A stretch of DNA of 16,264 bases from JBLIKP01 sp047635375. Lineage in GTDB: Bacteria > Bacteroidota > Bacteroidia > Sphingobacteriales > Sphingobacteriaceae. The translations under genes were made by a program, and so were the position numbers. The notes under the pieces were generated by a model. It was not told the DNA's origin. It did no database searches and saw only the letters and a list, made by a program, of their open reading frames with translations. Below are positions 1-5,848 of this stretch, piece after piece. Positions within the stretch are counted from its first letter, which is position 1. Each line of letters begins with the position of its first letter. The stretch is taken from contig JBLIKP010000057.1 in assembly GCA_047635375.1 (NCBI GenBank), forward strand, positions 1-16,264, written 5' to 3'.

Positions 1-1019
1 GGCAATCCTTCTTCTTCCCACTGAATTACATAGGCCGTTCCACCAGAATTCATACGGGCAGTACGTCCGTTTCTATGGGTAAATTCTTCTGGCTTTTTTG
101 GGAGTTGGTAATGAATGATGAATTTTAATTCAGGAATATCCAATCCACGTGCTGCTAAATCTGTAGCTACAATAATTTTATAAGTATTATTTCTGAATTT
201 TATTAAGGCGCGCTCACGGTCGATTTGCTCTACACCTCCATAGAAACATCCGTGTGGAATTCCGTGTTCCTCCAGAAATTCACTAACACGGTTTATAGAA
301 TCTTTATAATTACAGAAAACTATCCCCGGCTGGTCTCCAAGGTGTTTTAACAGAGTCACCAACGATTCGATTTTATCTTTATCGGGTGAAATAATCGCTT
401 TTACCTCAAGCTTCGATTTTTTATCGGCCAAGAAAGAAATTACTCGCGGCTTGCGCAGACCGACAAAAGCAGGTACTTCCGCCTCCTGAGTTGCTGAGGT
501 TAATATTTTCTTTGTTACTCCTTTTAAAGCTTCAATGATTTCGGTCATTTCGAATTCGAAGCCCACTTCCAACGATTTGTCGAATTCGTCAAGCACTAAG
601 GTTTTGATTTCATCAGGATTAAACGACCTACGTCTGAGGTGATCAGCGACACGACCTGGAGTTCCTACCAATATTGCAGGAGCATGTTTTAAGGCTGTGC
701 GATCCTTCGAAAATGGCCTTCCTCCGTACACTGCATTCGTTTTAAAGCCCGTACCCATTTCGCGGACAACCTGTTCAATTTGAATGGTTAATTCACGAGA
801 AGGCGTTAAGATTAAGGCTTGCACCTCGGTGTTAGCTGGATCAAGCTCGGCAATTAATGGCAACAGAAAGGCAAGGGTTTTTCCCGTTCCTGTTGGTGAA
901 AGCAACACTACCTCCCGTCCAGAATGAATAGCCGCTCTGGCTTCCTCCTGCATTGGATTAAGCTGTTCTATCTTTAATTTTTCTAAAATATTGCGCTGAC
1001 TTTTAATCGATCCTGACAT
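1..1019 (-). CDS. DEAD-like ATP-dependent RNA helicase (DEFD-box variant), C-terminus outside window
   Basis: This is a superfamily 2 RNA helicase expected to unwind or remodel structured RNA in the cytoplasm using ATP. I translated it by hand from ATG at 1019; 339 codons are visible and the C-terminus is cut by the left window edge. Visible motifs are Walker A SPTGTGKT (residues 41-48), PSREL (Ia, 73-77), TPGR (Ib, 120-123), motif II as DEFD (144-147) rather than DEAD, SAT (III, 175-177), ATDLAARGLD (V, 285-294) and HRNGRTAR (VI, 315-322). Both RecA-like lobes are present up to just past motif VI. The N-terminal extension is short, with a Q-motif-like NPMQ at 21-24. The start is immediately preceded by a TAnnTTTG promoter element. 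Its divergent neighbour is an MFS permease. Any RNA-binding tail, as in DbpA, would lie off-window, so the subfamily is unresolved. Confidence 0.93.
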   Translation of the reverse strand, partial: MSGSIKSQRNILEKLKIEQLNPMQEEARAAIHSGREVVLLSPTGTGKTLAFLLPLIAELDPANTEVQALILTPSRELTIQIEQVVREMGTGFKTNAVYGGRPFSKDRTALKHAPAILVGTPGRVADHLRRRSFNPDEIKTLVLDEFDKSLEVGFEFEMTEIIEALKGVTKKILTSATQEAEVPAFVGLRKPRVISFLADKKSKLEVKAIISPDKDKIESLVTLLKHLGDQPGIVFCNYKDSINRVSEFLEEHGIPHGCFYGGVEQIDRERALIKFRNNTYKIIVATDLAARGLDIPELKFIIHYQLPKKPEEFTHRNGRTARMNSGGTAYVIQWEEEGL

Positions 1020-1023
1020 GCCG

Positions 1024-1031
1024 CAAAGGTA
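1024..1031 (-). promoter_or_regulatory. Bacteroidota -7 promoter element of the DEFD-box helicase
   Basis: On the minus strand the sequence reads TACCTTTG, matching the Bacteroidota -7 consensus TAnnTTTG, and is followed by CGGC and then the ATG at 1019. The expected transcription start therefore falls on or next to the start codon, predicting a leaderless mRNA. I see no exact TTG -33 box at the usual distance, so the call rests on the -7 element alone. The same 12-mer TACCTTTGCGGC occurs upstream of the second helicase at 10452-10463. Confidence 0.55.
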
Positions 1032-1195
1032 AGGCTTATTCCCTTGAGTTTTAATCCTTAAAATAGAATAATTTTTATTTATCCATATAGTTAATCCGCT
1101 GATAAACAAGATTTAAAAATGAGCTTCAATAGGTGCAATTTGAAATTTTTAAATATTCATACCTTCATGTCATCAAACCCCAAAAACCTGATTCC

Positions 1196-2413
1196 ATGAA
1201 GCCCAAAAAATCCCTTAATTTAATCATGCTTATCCTCGCTGGGGAAGTGATTTTTTTCTTACCCTTTATGCTTCCGCGGATATTTAGGCCTACCCTACTT
1301 TCCACGTTAAACATTACCAACCTTGAACTTGGCGGATGCTTTTCACTTTATGGGATTATTGCCATGGTGAGTTATTTCTTTGGTGGTCCGTTGGCCGATA
1401 AGTTTAAGACTGGTCACCTTATTGGATGGGCGTTGATACTTACTGGGCTTGGTGGTGTTGCGCTTTTTTTCTCGCCTTCCCTACCTACACTTTTCGCAGT
1501 TTACGGCTATTGGGGATTCACCACAATTTTCTTGTTTTGGGCGGCTTTAATTAAGGCAACCAGGATATGGGGAGGTGATAATCTTCAAGGAAAAGCCTTT
1601 GGGTTATTGGAAGGCGGAAGAGGAGCCACCGCGGCAATTGTGGGAGCTTTGGCGGTGGCGTTTTTCGCGAATAGCATCTCCAATGCCGAATCTAATTCTT
1701 ACCTGCACGTAGTGCTTTACTCCTCCTTTTTTACAATGTTTATTGGAGTTTTGGCGTTGGTAATTTTCGGCGAAAGCCAGACTGTAACAAAGAAAAACGA
1801 CCTTACTTTAAGTCAGATAAAATCTCTTTTACTCCATAAAGGAATTTGGTTTCAAGCCATTATCATTATTTGTGCTTACGTAGGCTACAAAAGCACCGAC
1901 GATTTATCGCTATACGCGAATCAAGTGCTCAATTTTAACGAAGTCGACAGCGCGCGGATTGGCTCCACAGCACTTTGGCTAAGGCCTCTTTTTGCAATTC
2001 TTGCAGGCTACCTCGCCGATAAATTTGATGGACTTAACATCATAAAACTATGTTTTGTTGTAATGATTTTGGGTGCCTGCCTTATTTTTACAGGAACATT
2101 TGAATCAATAATTGTGCTTTCACTTGTGAATATGGCGGCAATGCTTACGGGAGTTTATGGCTTGCGTGGCGTTTATTTTGCGGTGATGAAAGATTCCAAG
2201 GTGCCATTGGCATTAACTGGAACCGCTGTGGGATTAATGTCGGTGATTGGATATACGCCCGATGTGTTTATGAGCCCGTTGATGGGTGTGCTATTAGACA
2301 ATTACCCTGGTGCCGAAGGGCATAGATATTTGTTTTTAGTGTGCGGATTATTTGGCTCCCTTGGATTTTTGGCAACTCAATTATTAAAACGGAATAGTAA
2401 CCCAGCGGATTAA
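1196..2413 (+). CDS. MFS family permease
   Basis: This is a polytopic inner-membrane transporter of the major facilitator superfamily; the substrate cannot be told from sequence. Taking ATG at 1196 gives 405 residues, the usual size for a 12-helix MFS protein. The frame also allows a GTG start at 1133, adding 21 residues (MQFEIFKYSY...) that look unlike a typical MFS N-terminus, so I prefer MKPKKS followed at once by a hydrophobic helix. The loop after TM2 carries an MFS signature-like GGPLADKF, and a similar GYLADKF occurs in the second half, consistent with the two six-helix repeats. Hydrophobic segments recur regularly to the end. The stop overlaps the stop of the convergent GDCCVxC gene by 3 bases within a 4-base shared region. 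An anion, phosphate-ester or sugar substrate would be a guess. Confidence 0.9.
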   Translation: MKPKKSLNLIMLILAGEVIFFLPFMLPRIFRPTLLSTLNITNLELGGCFSLYGIIAMVSYFFGGPLADKFKTGHLIGWALILTGLGGVALFFSPSLPTLFAVYGYWGFTTIFLFWAALIKATRIWGGDNLQGKAFGLLEGGRGATAAIVGALAVAFFANSISNAESNSYLHVVLYSSFFTMFIGVLALVIFGESQTVTKKNDLTLSQIKSLLLHKGIWFQAIIIICAYVGYKSTDDLSLYANQVLNFNEVDSARIGSTALWLRPLFAILAGYLADKFDGLNIIKLCFVVMILGACLIFTGTFESIIVLSLVNMAAMLTGVYGLRGVYFAVMKDSKVPLALTGTAVGLMSVIGYTPDVFMSPLMGVLLDNYPGAEGHRYLFLVCGLFGSLGFLATQLLKRNSNPAD

Positions 2414-2613
2414 CAACAGGATTTATCTTGCTGAATTGGTGGACAAGGAACCGTCCCGTAGGAGCAATACACACAGCAATCACCTTTTAAAGGTTTGGAT
2501 ACCGTTTTGCAATTATCGCACTCGTAAAAATACTGACAAGCGTCGGTAGGCATTTCTTCCATTTTTTTCTGCCCACATTCTGGGCAAGTTATTTCTGACT
2601 TTAATTCTACCAT
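2410..2613 (-). CDS. GDCCVxC-domain small cysteine-rich metal-associated protein
   Basis: A 67-residue cysteine-rich protein, last gene of a three-gene metal operon. It contains the signature GDCCVYC at residues 44-50, then SYGTVPCPP, which defines the GDCCVxC family often found beside mercury or heavy-metal genes; some relatives are reported to carry selenocysteine at the last position, but here it is an ordinary Cys codon. The N-terminal half has CPEC (10-13) and CDNC (32-35), a zinc-ribbon-like pair of knuckles, and the protein ends in CC. It starts 2 bp after the merTP stop, so the genes are very likely co-transcribed and translationally coupled. Its 3' end overlaps the convergent MFS gene by 4 bp. 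A cytosolic thiol or metal-handling role is inferred from context; no activity is established. Confidence 0.87.
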   Translation of the reverse strand: MVELKSEITCPECGQKKMEEMPTDACQYFYECDNCKTVSKPLKGDCCVYCSYGTVPCPPIQQDKSCC

Positions 2614-2615
2614 TA

Positions 2616-3215
2616 TTAATTTTCTTTTAAAATAGTTACTTCATATCCGGTCAACTTAATGGCCTCAATAATTTCGGCATCATTGGTTTTAGTTCCATCG
2701 TATTGAACGATAGCACTTCCCTTTTCAAACGATGCTTTTGAGCTCACAATTCCTGATAACTTATTCACTTCTTGATTCACATGGGCCTCACATCCGCCGC
2801 ACGTCATTCCAACTATTTCAAATTGCGCAGTTTTCAAATCTGATTCGCTTAAGATTACCACGTTTTTCTTAGTACTTGGGTAAAAAACCTCCGAATAATG
2901 AGGGAATGCTAGCATAACGATTGCAAAAACCGACACTAAACCTAAAAACAGTTTTGATTGGATGAATTTCTCTTTTTCAGGCGGATCGCATTCACAGTCA
3001 ACATCACTTTTGGGTTTTAACTTTTGGTACCAAGCAAATCCAAGGACCAAAATAGTCAAACCTATTAAATACGGCCTAAATGGCTCAACCCAAGAAAAAC
3101 TTGCAGCTGCACCACTGGCACCAGCTATAAGGGCTAATAAAGGAGTAATACAACACAACGACGCTGTTATTGCAGTAAGAATTCCTGCACCCATTAATTT
3201 ATTGTCATTTTTCAT
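2616..3215 (-). CDS. merTP: MerT-MerP fusion, mercuric ion transport protein
   Basis: A 199-residue membrane protein fusing a MerT-like transporter to a MerP-like heavy-metal-associated domain. Known MerT proteins move Hg(II) into the cytosol using cysteine pairs. Here the first helix carries vicinal Cys21-Cys22 (SLCCITPLL), a second helix spans about 47-64, the following loop holds Cys74 and Cys76 (DCEC), and a third helix spans about 88-104. Residues about 130-199 form an HMA domain with GMTCGGC (Cys139, Cys142). Its ATG overlaps the regulator's stop as ATGA, and the GDCCVxC gene starts 2 bp downstream. No MerA reductase or MerB lyase is in the window, so detoxification would have to be completed elsewhere, or the transported metal may not be mercury. 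The family assignment is firm and the metal specificity is inferred. Confidence 0.9.
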   Translation of the reverse strand: MKNDNKLMGAGILTAITASLCCITPLLALIAGASGAAASFSWVEPFRPYLIGLTILVLGFAWYQKLKPKSDVDCECDPPEKEKFIQSKLFLGLVSVFAIVMLAFPHYSEVFYPSTKKNVVILSESDLKTAQFEIVGMTCGGCEAHVNQEVNKLSGIVSSKASFEKGSAIVQYDGTKTNDAEIIEAIKLTGYEVTILKEN

Positions 3216-3586
3216 AGGACCATTGGGGATTTATCGCTTTCCAAAATCTCGAAAAACGGATTTAACAATTCTTTATACGTTGAAGAAAGTGAGTAGAAAA
3301 TCGTTTGTCCATCCCTTTGAGTTTGGATAAGATTACGATCCTTCATCTTTCTTAAATGCTGAGACACGGCCGAAACGTTCATGGAGAGCACATCGCTTAA
3401 ATCGCAGACACATAAACTTTCTTCCTGATTAAGGAGGAATAAAATCTTCATTCTTACATTATTCCCAACCAAGGAAAGTCCATTTACTAAGTGGTCAAAA
3501 GATTCTTCTAACTCACTTAAGGTGTTTTTACAACGATTTAATTGGGCTATGTCGGCCTCTTTTCGAATGCAAGTATCAATGCTCAT
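3212..3586 (-). CDS. ArsR/SmtB family metal-sensing repressor, CadC-like
   Basis: A 124-residue winged-helix repressor of the ArsR/SmtB family, predicted to release DNA on binding a thiophilic metal. The core runs from NVRMKILFLL (about 43) through the recognition helix VSAVSQHLRKM (about 71-81) to the wing RDGQTIFYSL (91-100). The metal motif ESLCVCDL places Cys59 and Cys61 in the position of the ArsR/CadC alpha3N site, and an N-terminal Cys6 in DTC matches the extra ligand region of CadC, which senses Cd, Pb or Zn. This combination suggests a soft-metal sensor rather than an arsenic-only one. It is first in the operon with merTP (4-bp overlap) and the GDCCVxC gene. A perfect palindrome and promoter lie just upstream, so autoregulation is likely. 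No in-frame start exists upstream because a TGA intervenes. Confidence 0.92.
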   Translation of the reverse strand: MSIDTCIRKEADIAQLNRCKNTLSELEESFDHLVNGLSLVGNNVRMKILFLLNQEESLCVCDLSDVLSMNVSAVSQHLRKMKDRNLIQTQRDGQTIFYSLSSTYKELLNPFFEILESDKSPMVL

Positions 3587-3590
3587 ATTT

Positions 3591-3620
3591 CAAATATACG
3601 ATAATATAGTATTTAAGCAA
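3591..3620 (-). promoter_or_regulatory. Promoter of the arsR-merTP-GDCCVxC operon
   Basis: On the minus strand there is TTG at 3620-3618, a 19-bp spacer, and TATATTTG at 3598-3591. This fits the Bacteroidota promoter pattern of a -33 TTG and a -7 TAnnTTTG. Only 4 nt separate the -7 element from the ATG at 3586, so transcription should begin at or very near the start codon. The -33 box lies inside the palindromic operator, so repressor binding would block polymerase. Confidence 0.72.
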
Positions 3621-3634
3621 ATGCTTAAATACTA
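3607..3634. promoter_or_regulatory. Palindromic operator (13-2-13) for the ArsR/CadC-like repressor
   Basis: A perfect inverted repeat: the left arm TAGTATTTAAGCA (3607-3619), an AA spacer, then its exact reverse complement (3622-3634). ArsR/SmtB repressors classically bind 12-2-12 inverted repeats, and this one sits directly upstream of such a gene and covers its -33 box. The architecture is seen directly; binding is inferred. Confidence 0.8.
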
Positions 3635-3635
3635 A

Positions 3636-3667
3636 AACAAAAAGAAAGCCAACTAAACTGTCGGCTT
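3636..3667 (-). terminator. Intrinsic terminator closing the minus-strand operon that ends at 3679
   Basis: Read on the minus strand, AAGCCGAC, a 6-nt loop (AGTTTA), then GTTGGCTT forms an 8-bp stem with one G-U pair, followed by a T-rich run (TTCTTTTTGTTTT). Read on the plus strand the wobble becomes an A/C mismatch and there is no T run, so the direction is minus. It separates the decayed DUF4287/VOC gene from the metal operon. Confidence 0.6.
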
Positions 3668-3678
3668 GATTTTACTTT

Positions 3679-3918
3679 TTAAGTAAACGCTTCAAAGTGC
3701 CACAACACTCCAGAAGGATCGTGCAAAAAGCATTCTCTAACCCAATCAAACGATTTTATTTCGTCAAGGGTGATAAAATTAGAAAATCCGTGGGTTACGC
3801 CTTGATAATTTTTCAGAAAATCCATGATGGCTTTGTACTTATCGAGCTTTGTCTATGCTACAATTTTTTTCCAATCTTCAAGAAAATTTCCGGTATTCTT
3901 TAATAATCCTTCCTCCAT
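3679..3918 (-). pseudogene. Decayed DUF4287/VOC hybrid remnant with internal stop
   Basis: Translating the minus strand from ATG at 3918 gives MEEGLLKNTGNFLEDWKKIV, one Ala, an amber TAG (3855-3853), then about 57 more in-frame codons to TAA at 3681-3679. Both sides of the TAG match the DUF4287 pattern (KNTG..LEDWKKIV, then YKAIMDFLKN and THGFSNF), so the TAG looks like a point mutation in a former Lys or Gln codon. From about codon 51 the sequence changes to EIKSFDWVREC then HDPSGVLWHF, which resembles the C-terminal strand of a VOC/glyoxalase-fold protein. The simplest reading is a deletion that joined two genes and then decayed. It lies 6 bp after the VF530 gene and just before a terminator, so it was once part of that operon. 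The DUF4287 part is firmer than the VOC part. Confidence 0.7.
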
Positions 3919-3924
3919 CTTGTT

Positions 3925-4275
3925 TTACTTTTCTTCAGGGTAATTTGGATTGCTTTTTCTTTTACGAATCGTATAAAGGTAAAAACTTTCGACTTTTTCT
4001 CGTGCCCAAGGGGTTTGTCGAAGAAATTTTAAGCTTGAGTTTATGGTAGGGTTAAAATTAAAGCTGTTAATCTTCACACGGTCACCCAGCTCTTGCCATC
4101 CGTAGATATCCACAAGAAAAGTCACCAAATCCTTTAATTTTACCCCATGCAGGGGATTATTCTTTTGCTCTTGAACAGGTTGTTCTTGTTCAGGTTGCTC
4201 CTGTTCGGATTTCTCCTGTTCAGGTTGCTCTAACTTGGGTTGTTCTTGCTCGGGTTTTTCTTCGTTATTCTCCAT
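3925..4275 (-). CDS. VF530 family (DUF2132) protein with acidic, repeat-rich N-terminus
   Basis: A 116-residue protein with two parts. Residues about 39-101 match the small VF530/DUF2132 family, from NPLHGVKLKDLVTFLVDIYG through SLKFLRQTPWAREKVESFYL; VF530 has been described as a small helical protein with proposed DNA-binding character, but its function is not settled. Residues 8-37 are six degenerate five-residue units of the form P-E-Q-E-Q, highly charged and probably disordered, which typical family members of about 75 residues lack. The C-terminus is basic (RKRKSNPNYPEEK). The start ATG at 4275 lies 5 bp after the stop of the upstream gene, so it is within the operon. Family assignment is confident and any role is unknown. 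Confidence 0.88.
   Translation of the reverse strand: MENNEEKPEQEQPKLEQPEQEKSEQEQPEQEQPVQEQKNNPLHGVKLKDLVTFLVDIYGWQELGDRVKINSFNFNPTINSSLKFLRQTPWAREKVESFYLYTIRKRKSNPNYPEEK
4165..4254 (-). repeat. 15-bp tandem repeat encoding (PEQEQ)n, six degenerate copies
   Basis: Within the VF530 gene, six consecutive 15-bp units encode PEQEQ, PKLEQ, PEQEK, SEQEQ, PEQEQ and PVQEQ. The units differ in codon choice (GAA/GAG, CAA/CAG) as well as residues, so the array is not freshly expanded, but it could still vary in copy number between strains. Confidence 0.8.
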
Positions 4276-4280
4276 TACGG

Positions 4281-4757
4281 TTATCCTTTTAACTCTTCAA
4301 TATCACTTCTATAATCCAATTGAAAATCTTCGTCTAATTTCTCTACGGTCTTTTCAATAAGCTCCACCTGCTTTTCAAACAAGTTGATAAGCACAGTATT
4401 ATAACTTATAGACGGACTAAAATCCCTTAGCTTCTGGCAGAAATAAATCAACAGCTCTGCCTGAGTAGTTTTCTTTTGGGAGTATCTTATGTACTTTTTT
4501 GTCGCCCTCAAAATCTTCCTTACGGATTTCTTGATAAAGAAAAAACTTGTCGTATTTATTTCGGCGAAAGCCTGATCCATCTCTACTTTTACGCTTTTAA
4601 TAAATCCATTTTCATCGTCTGCTTCGTAAAGCAAATAGGTAAGCAGCTCCTTGTTTTCTTTTTTAAACTTTGAAAGCCGCAACGTGAGTTCGACCAGCTC
4701 CTTGGGAGGTTTGGTCAATAGTTCTTTCTTAATTTGAGTTACCGTTGCGGTTTTCAT
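4281..4757 (-). CDS. Uncharacterised helical protein
   Basis: A 158-residue protein I do not recognise as a named family. It begins MKTATVTQIKKELLTKPPKE and is rich in Lys, Glu and Leu with regular heptad-like hydrophobics (ELVELTLRLSKFKKENKELL at about 20-40; LFEKQVELIEKTVEKLDEDF at about 125-144), so it is predicted mostly helical and cytosolic with no signal peptide or membrane span. A basic stretch KKSVRKILRATKKYIRYSQKK (about 75-95) could contact nucleic acid or an acidic partner, but that is a guess. It starts 2 bp after the MsrQ-like gene stop and ends 5 bp before the VF530 gene, so it is almost certainly expressed from the same transcript. Confidence 0.78.
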   Translation of the reverse strand: MKTATVTQIKKELLTKPPKELVELTLRLSKFKKENKELLTYLLYEADDENGFIKSVKVEMDQAFAEINTTSFFFIKKSVRKILRATKKYIRYSQKKTTQAELLIYFCQKLRDFSPSISYNTVLINLFEKQVELIEKTVEKLDEDFQLDYRSDIEELKG

Positions 4758-4759
4758 CC

Positions 4760-5383
4760 TTATAATTTCTTTGAAAATAGCCCTTTACGGAAGGAAATAA
4801 CCTTGTCTTTCACCTGTGGAACACGCAGCAGAAATCCAATTCCTACCACAACTGCAAAACCTACCCACGATTTATCCAAAATGGCGACGTGAACAAGCGT
4901 CAAAAACAATGCGATATATACCAGCTTATGCATCCGTTTCCAAGCTCCCTTAAGCTTTCTGATAGCTTTACGGTTTGAAGTAAGCATCATGGGGATCAAT
5001 ATGAGCAGCGCTACAAAACCCGCTACAAAATTGAACTGGGTGAAAATCTTGGCCATCCCCTCATCTTGAATAAAGAAAAAAACGTGCAGCACACTGTACC
5101 ATCCGCAAAGGAGACCCATCGCTTGGCGGACAAAAATATTGGTCATTCCAAAAAGGATGAAAATTGGCGTTAGTGTTAATACGGAAACCATCCATAAAAT
5201 TGCCAATTCCCCCGTTTCGTGGATAAGCCAATGGAGTCGGTTTCGCCCCTCAGCGTTGGTGTATGAAATACTAAATCCGTCAGAAAAATCGACGGAAATA
5301 ACACTTAGGATCATTAACATTGGCATTAATCCAATGATTAGGGTAATCACCCAGCCGTAATTGCGCTTTAATCGTTTCCACAT
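4760..5383 (-). CDS. MsrQ/YedZ-like heme-binding ferric-reductase-like membrane protein
   Basis: A 207-residue integral membrane protein of the ferric reductase-like transmembrane superfamily, closest in pattern to MsrQ/YedZ, the heme b subunit that passes electrons to the periplasmic methionine sulfoxide reductase MsrP. Hydrophobic helices occur at about 11-31, 58-80, 86-105, 116-135, 152-170 and 172-187. The pattern ETGELAILWM (56-65), the His-bearing helix GWYSVLHVFFF (His100) and KRMHKLVYIALFLTLVHVAIL (His152 and His165) fit the family. The 13-residue spacing of the last pair matches the heme-ligand pair of E. coli MsrQ as I recall it. No MsrP-like molybdopterin gene lies nearby, so the partner is unknown. 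It starts 1 bp after the broken PH-domain gene and precedes the helical protein by 2 bp. Confidence 0.82.
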   Translation of the reverse strand: MWKRLKRNYGWVITLIIGLMPMLMILSVISVDFSDGFSISYTNAEGRNRLHWLIHETGELAILWMVSVLTLTPIFILFGMTNIFVRQAMGLLCGWYSVLHVFFFIQDEGMAKIFTQFNFVAGFVALLILIPMMLTSNRKAIRKLKGAWKRMHKLVYIALFLTLVHVAILDKSWVGFAVVVGIGFLLRVPQVKDKVISFRKGLFSKKL

Positions 5384-5384
5384 G

Positions 5385-5832
5385 TTATTTATTTTTTATC
5401 TCCGTAAGTAGGGTGCGGATGTCTTTCAGCACCTCAGGCGTTGATTCGTCCTTACTCTGGCCATGAGATTTCATATCATCTCGCTGTGCCATCACCTTAT
5501 TTTTAAACTCTTCGGCCTTGATAATCCCTACCAAGGTCATATCACTTCCAGTGCTGTTGCTGTGGCCTGCTGTTTCTGTTTTCAAGGGGTATTGTCTTTT
5601 CTACCTTAAAAAAAACGCCTTTTTTAAACTGTAAATGCCTTGTGGCAAGCTTGCAGTGAAGATTCTCATAGTATCTCCTGGAAAAGTACTGACCCAGTCC
5701 AAGGCACCAAATTAACAATAATGGGATTCCAAAAACAGTAATGGCTATTATCATCACTCCCACCCAAAAGATGTAGGATTTTATGCGCGGATTAAACTCG
5801 GCCTGTTGAATTAATGTGACAGAAGCAGACAT
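5385..5832 (-). pseudogene. Bacterial PH-domain (bPH_2/YdbS-like) membrane protein, broken by internal deletion and frameshift
   Basis: Two overlapping reading frames together make one damaged gene. The first (5832-5542) gives MSASVTLIQQ, two hydrophobic segments (about 22-50), then YYENLHCKLATRHLQFKKG and KVEKTIPLEN, the start of a bPH_2 domain, before running out of frame into RNSRPQQQHWK and a stop. The second frame (5585-5385, no ATG, only TTG) supplies the family's C-terminal part: TETAGHSNSTGSDMTLVGII, KAEEFKNKVMAQRD and a tail with VLKDIRTLLTEI. Relatives have about 20-25 further residues between these two parts (an ITDxxxxxGP-like stretch), which are missing here. So this is a deletion plus frameshift rather than a simple sequencing slip. 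It lies between the radical SAM gene (16 bp) and the MsrQ-like gene (1 bp). Confidence 0.75.
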
Positions 5833-5848
5833 GTTTAAGAGTTAAATG

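Noticed and set aside
1133..1195. GTG start at 1133 for the MFS permease
   Set aside because: The added 21 residues look non-natural for the family, and ATG at 1196 leads straight into MKPKKS and the first helix.
2962..3330. Plus-strand frame of 122 codons across merTP and the regulator
   Set aside because: It is antisense to two well-recognised genes and would read through their overlap; no family features.
3697..4049. Two plus-strand frames over the DUF4287/VOC remnant and the VF530 gene
   Set aside because: The minus strand carries recognisable family patterns and the plus-strand translations do not.
5385..5585. The 66-codon frame as an independent small gene
   Set aside because: It has only a TTG start inside the preceding frame, and its sequence is the expected C-terminal part of the same bPH_2 protein.
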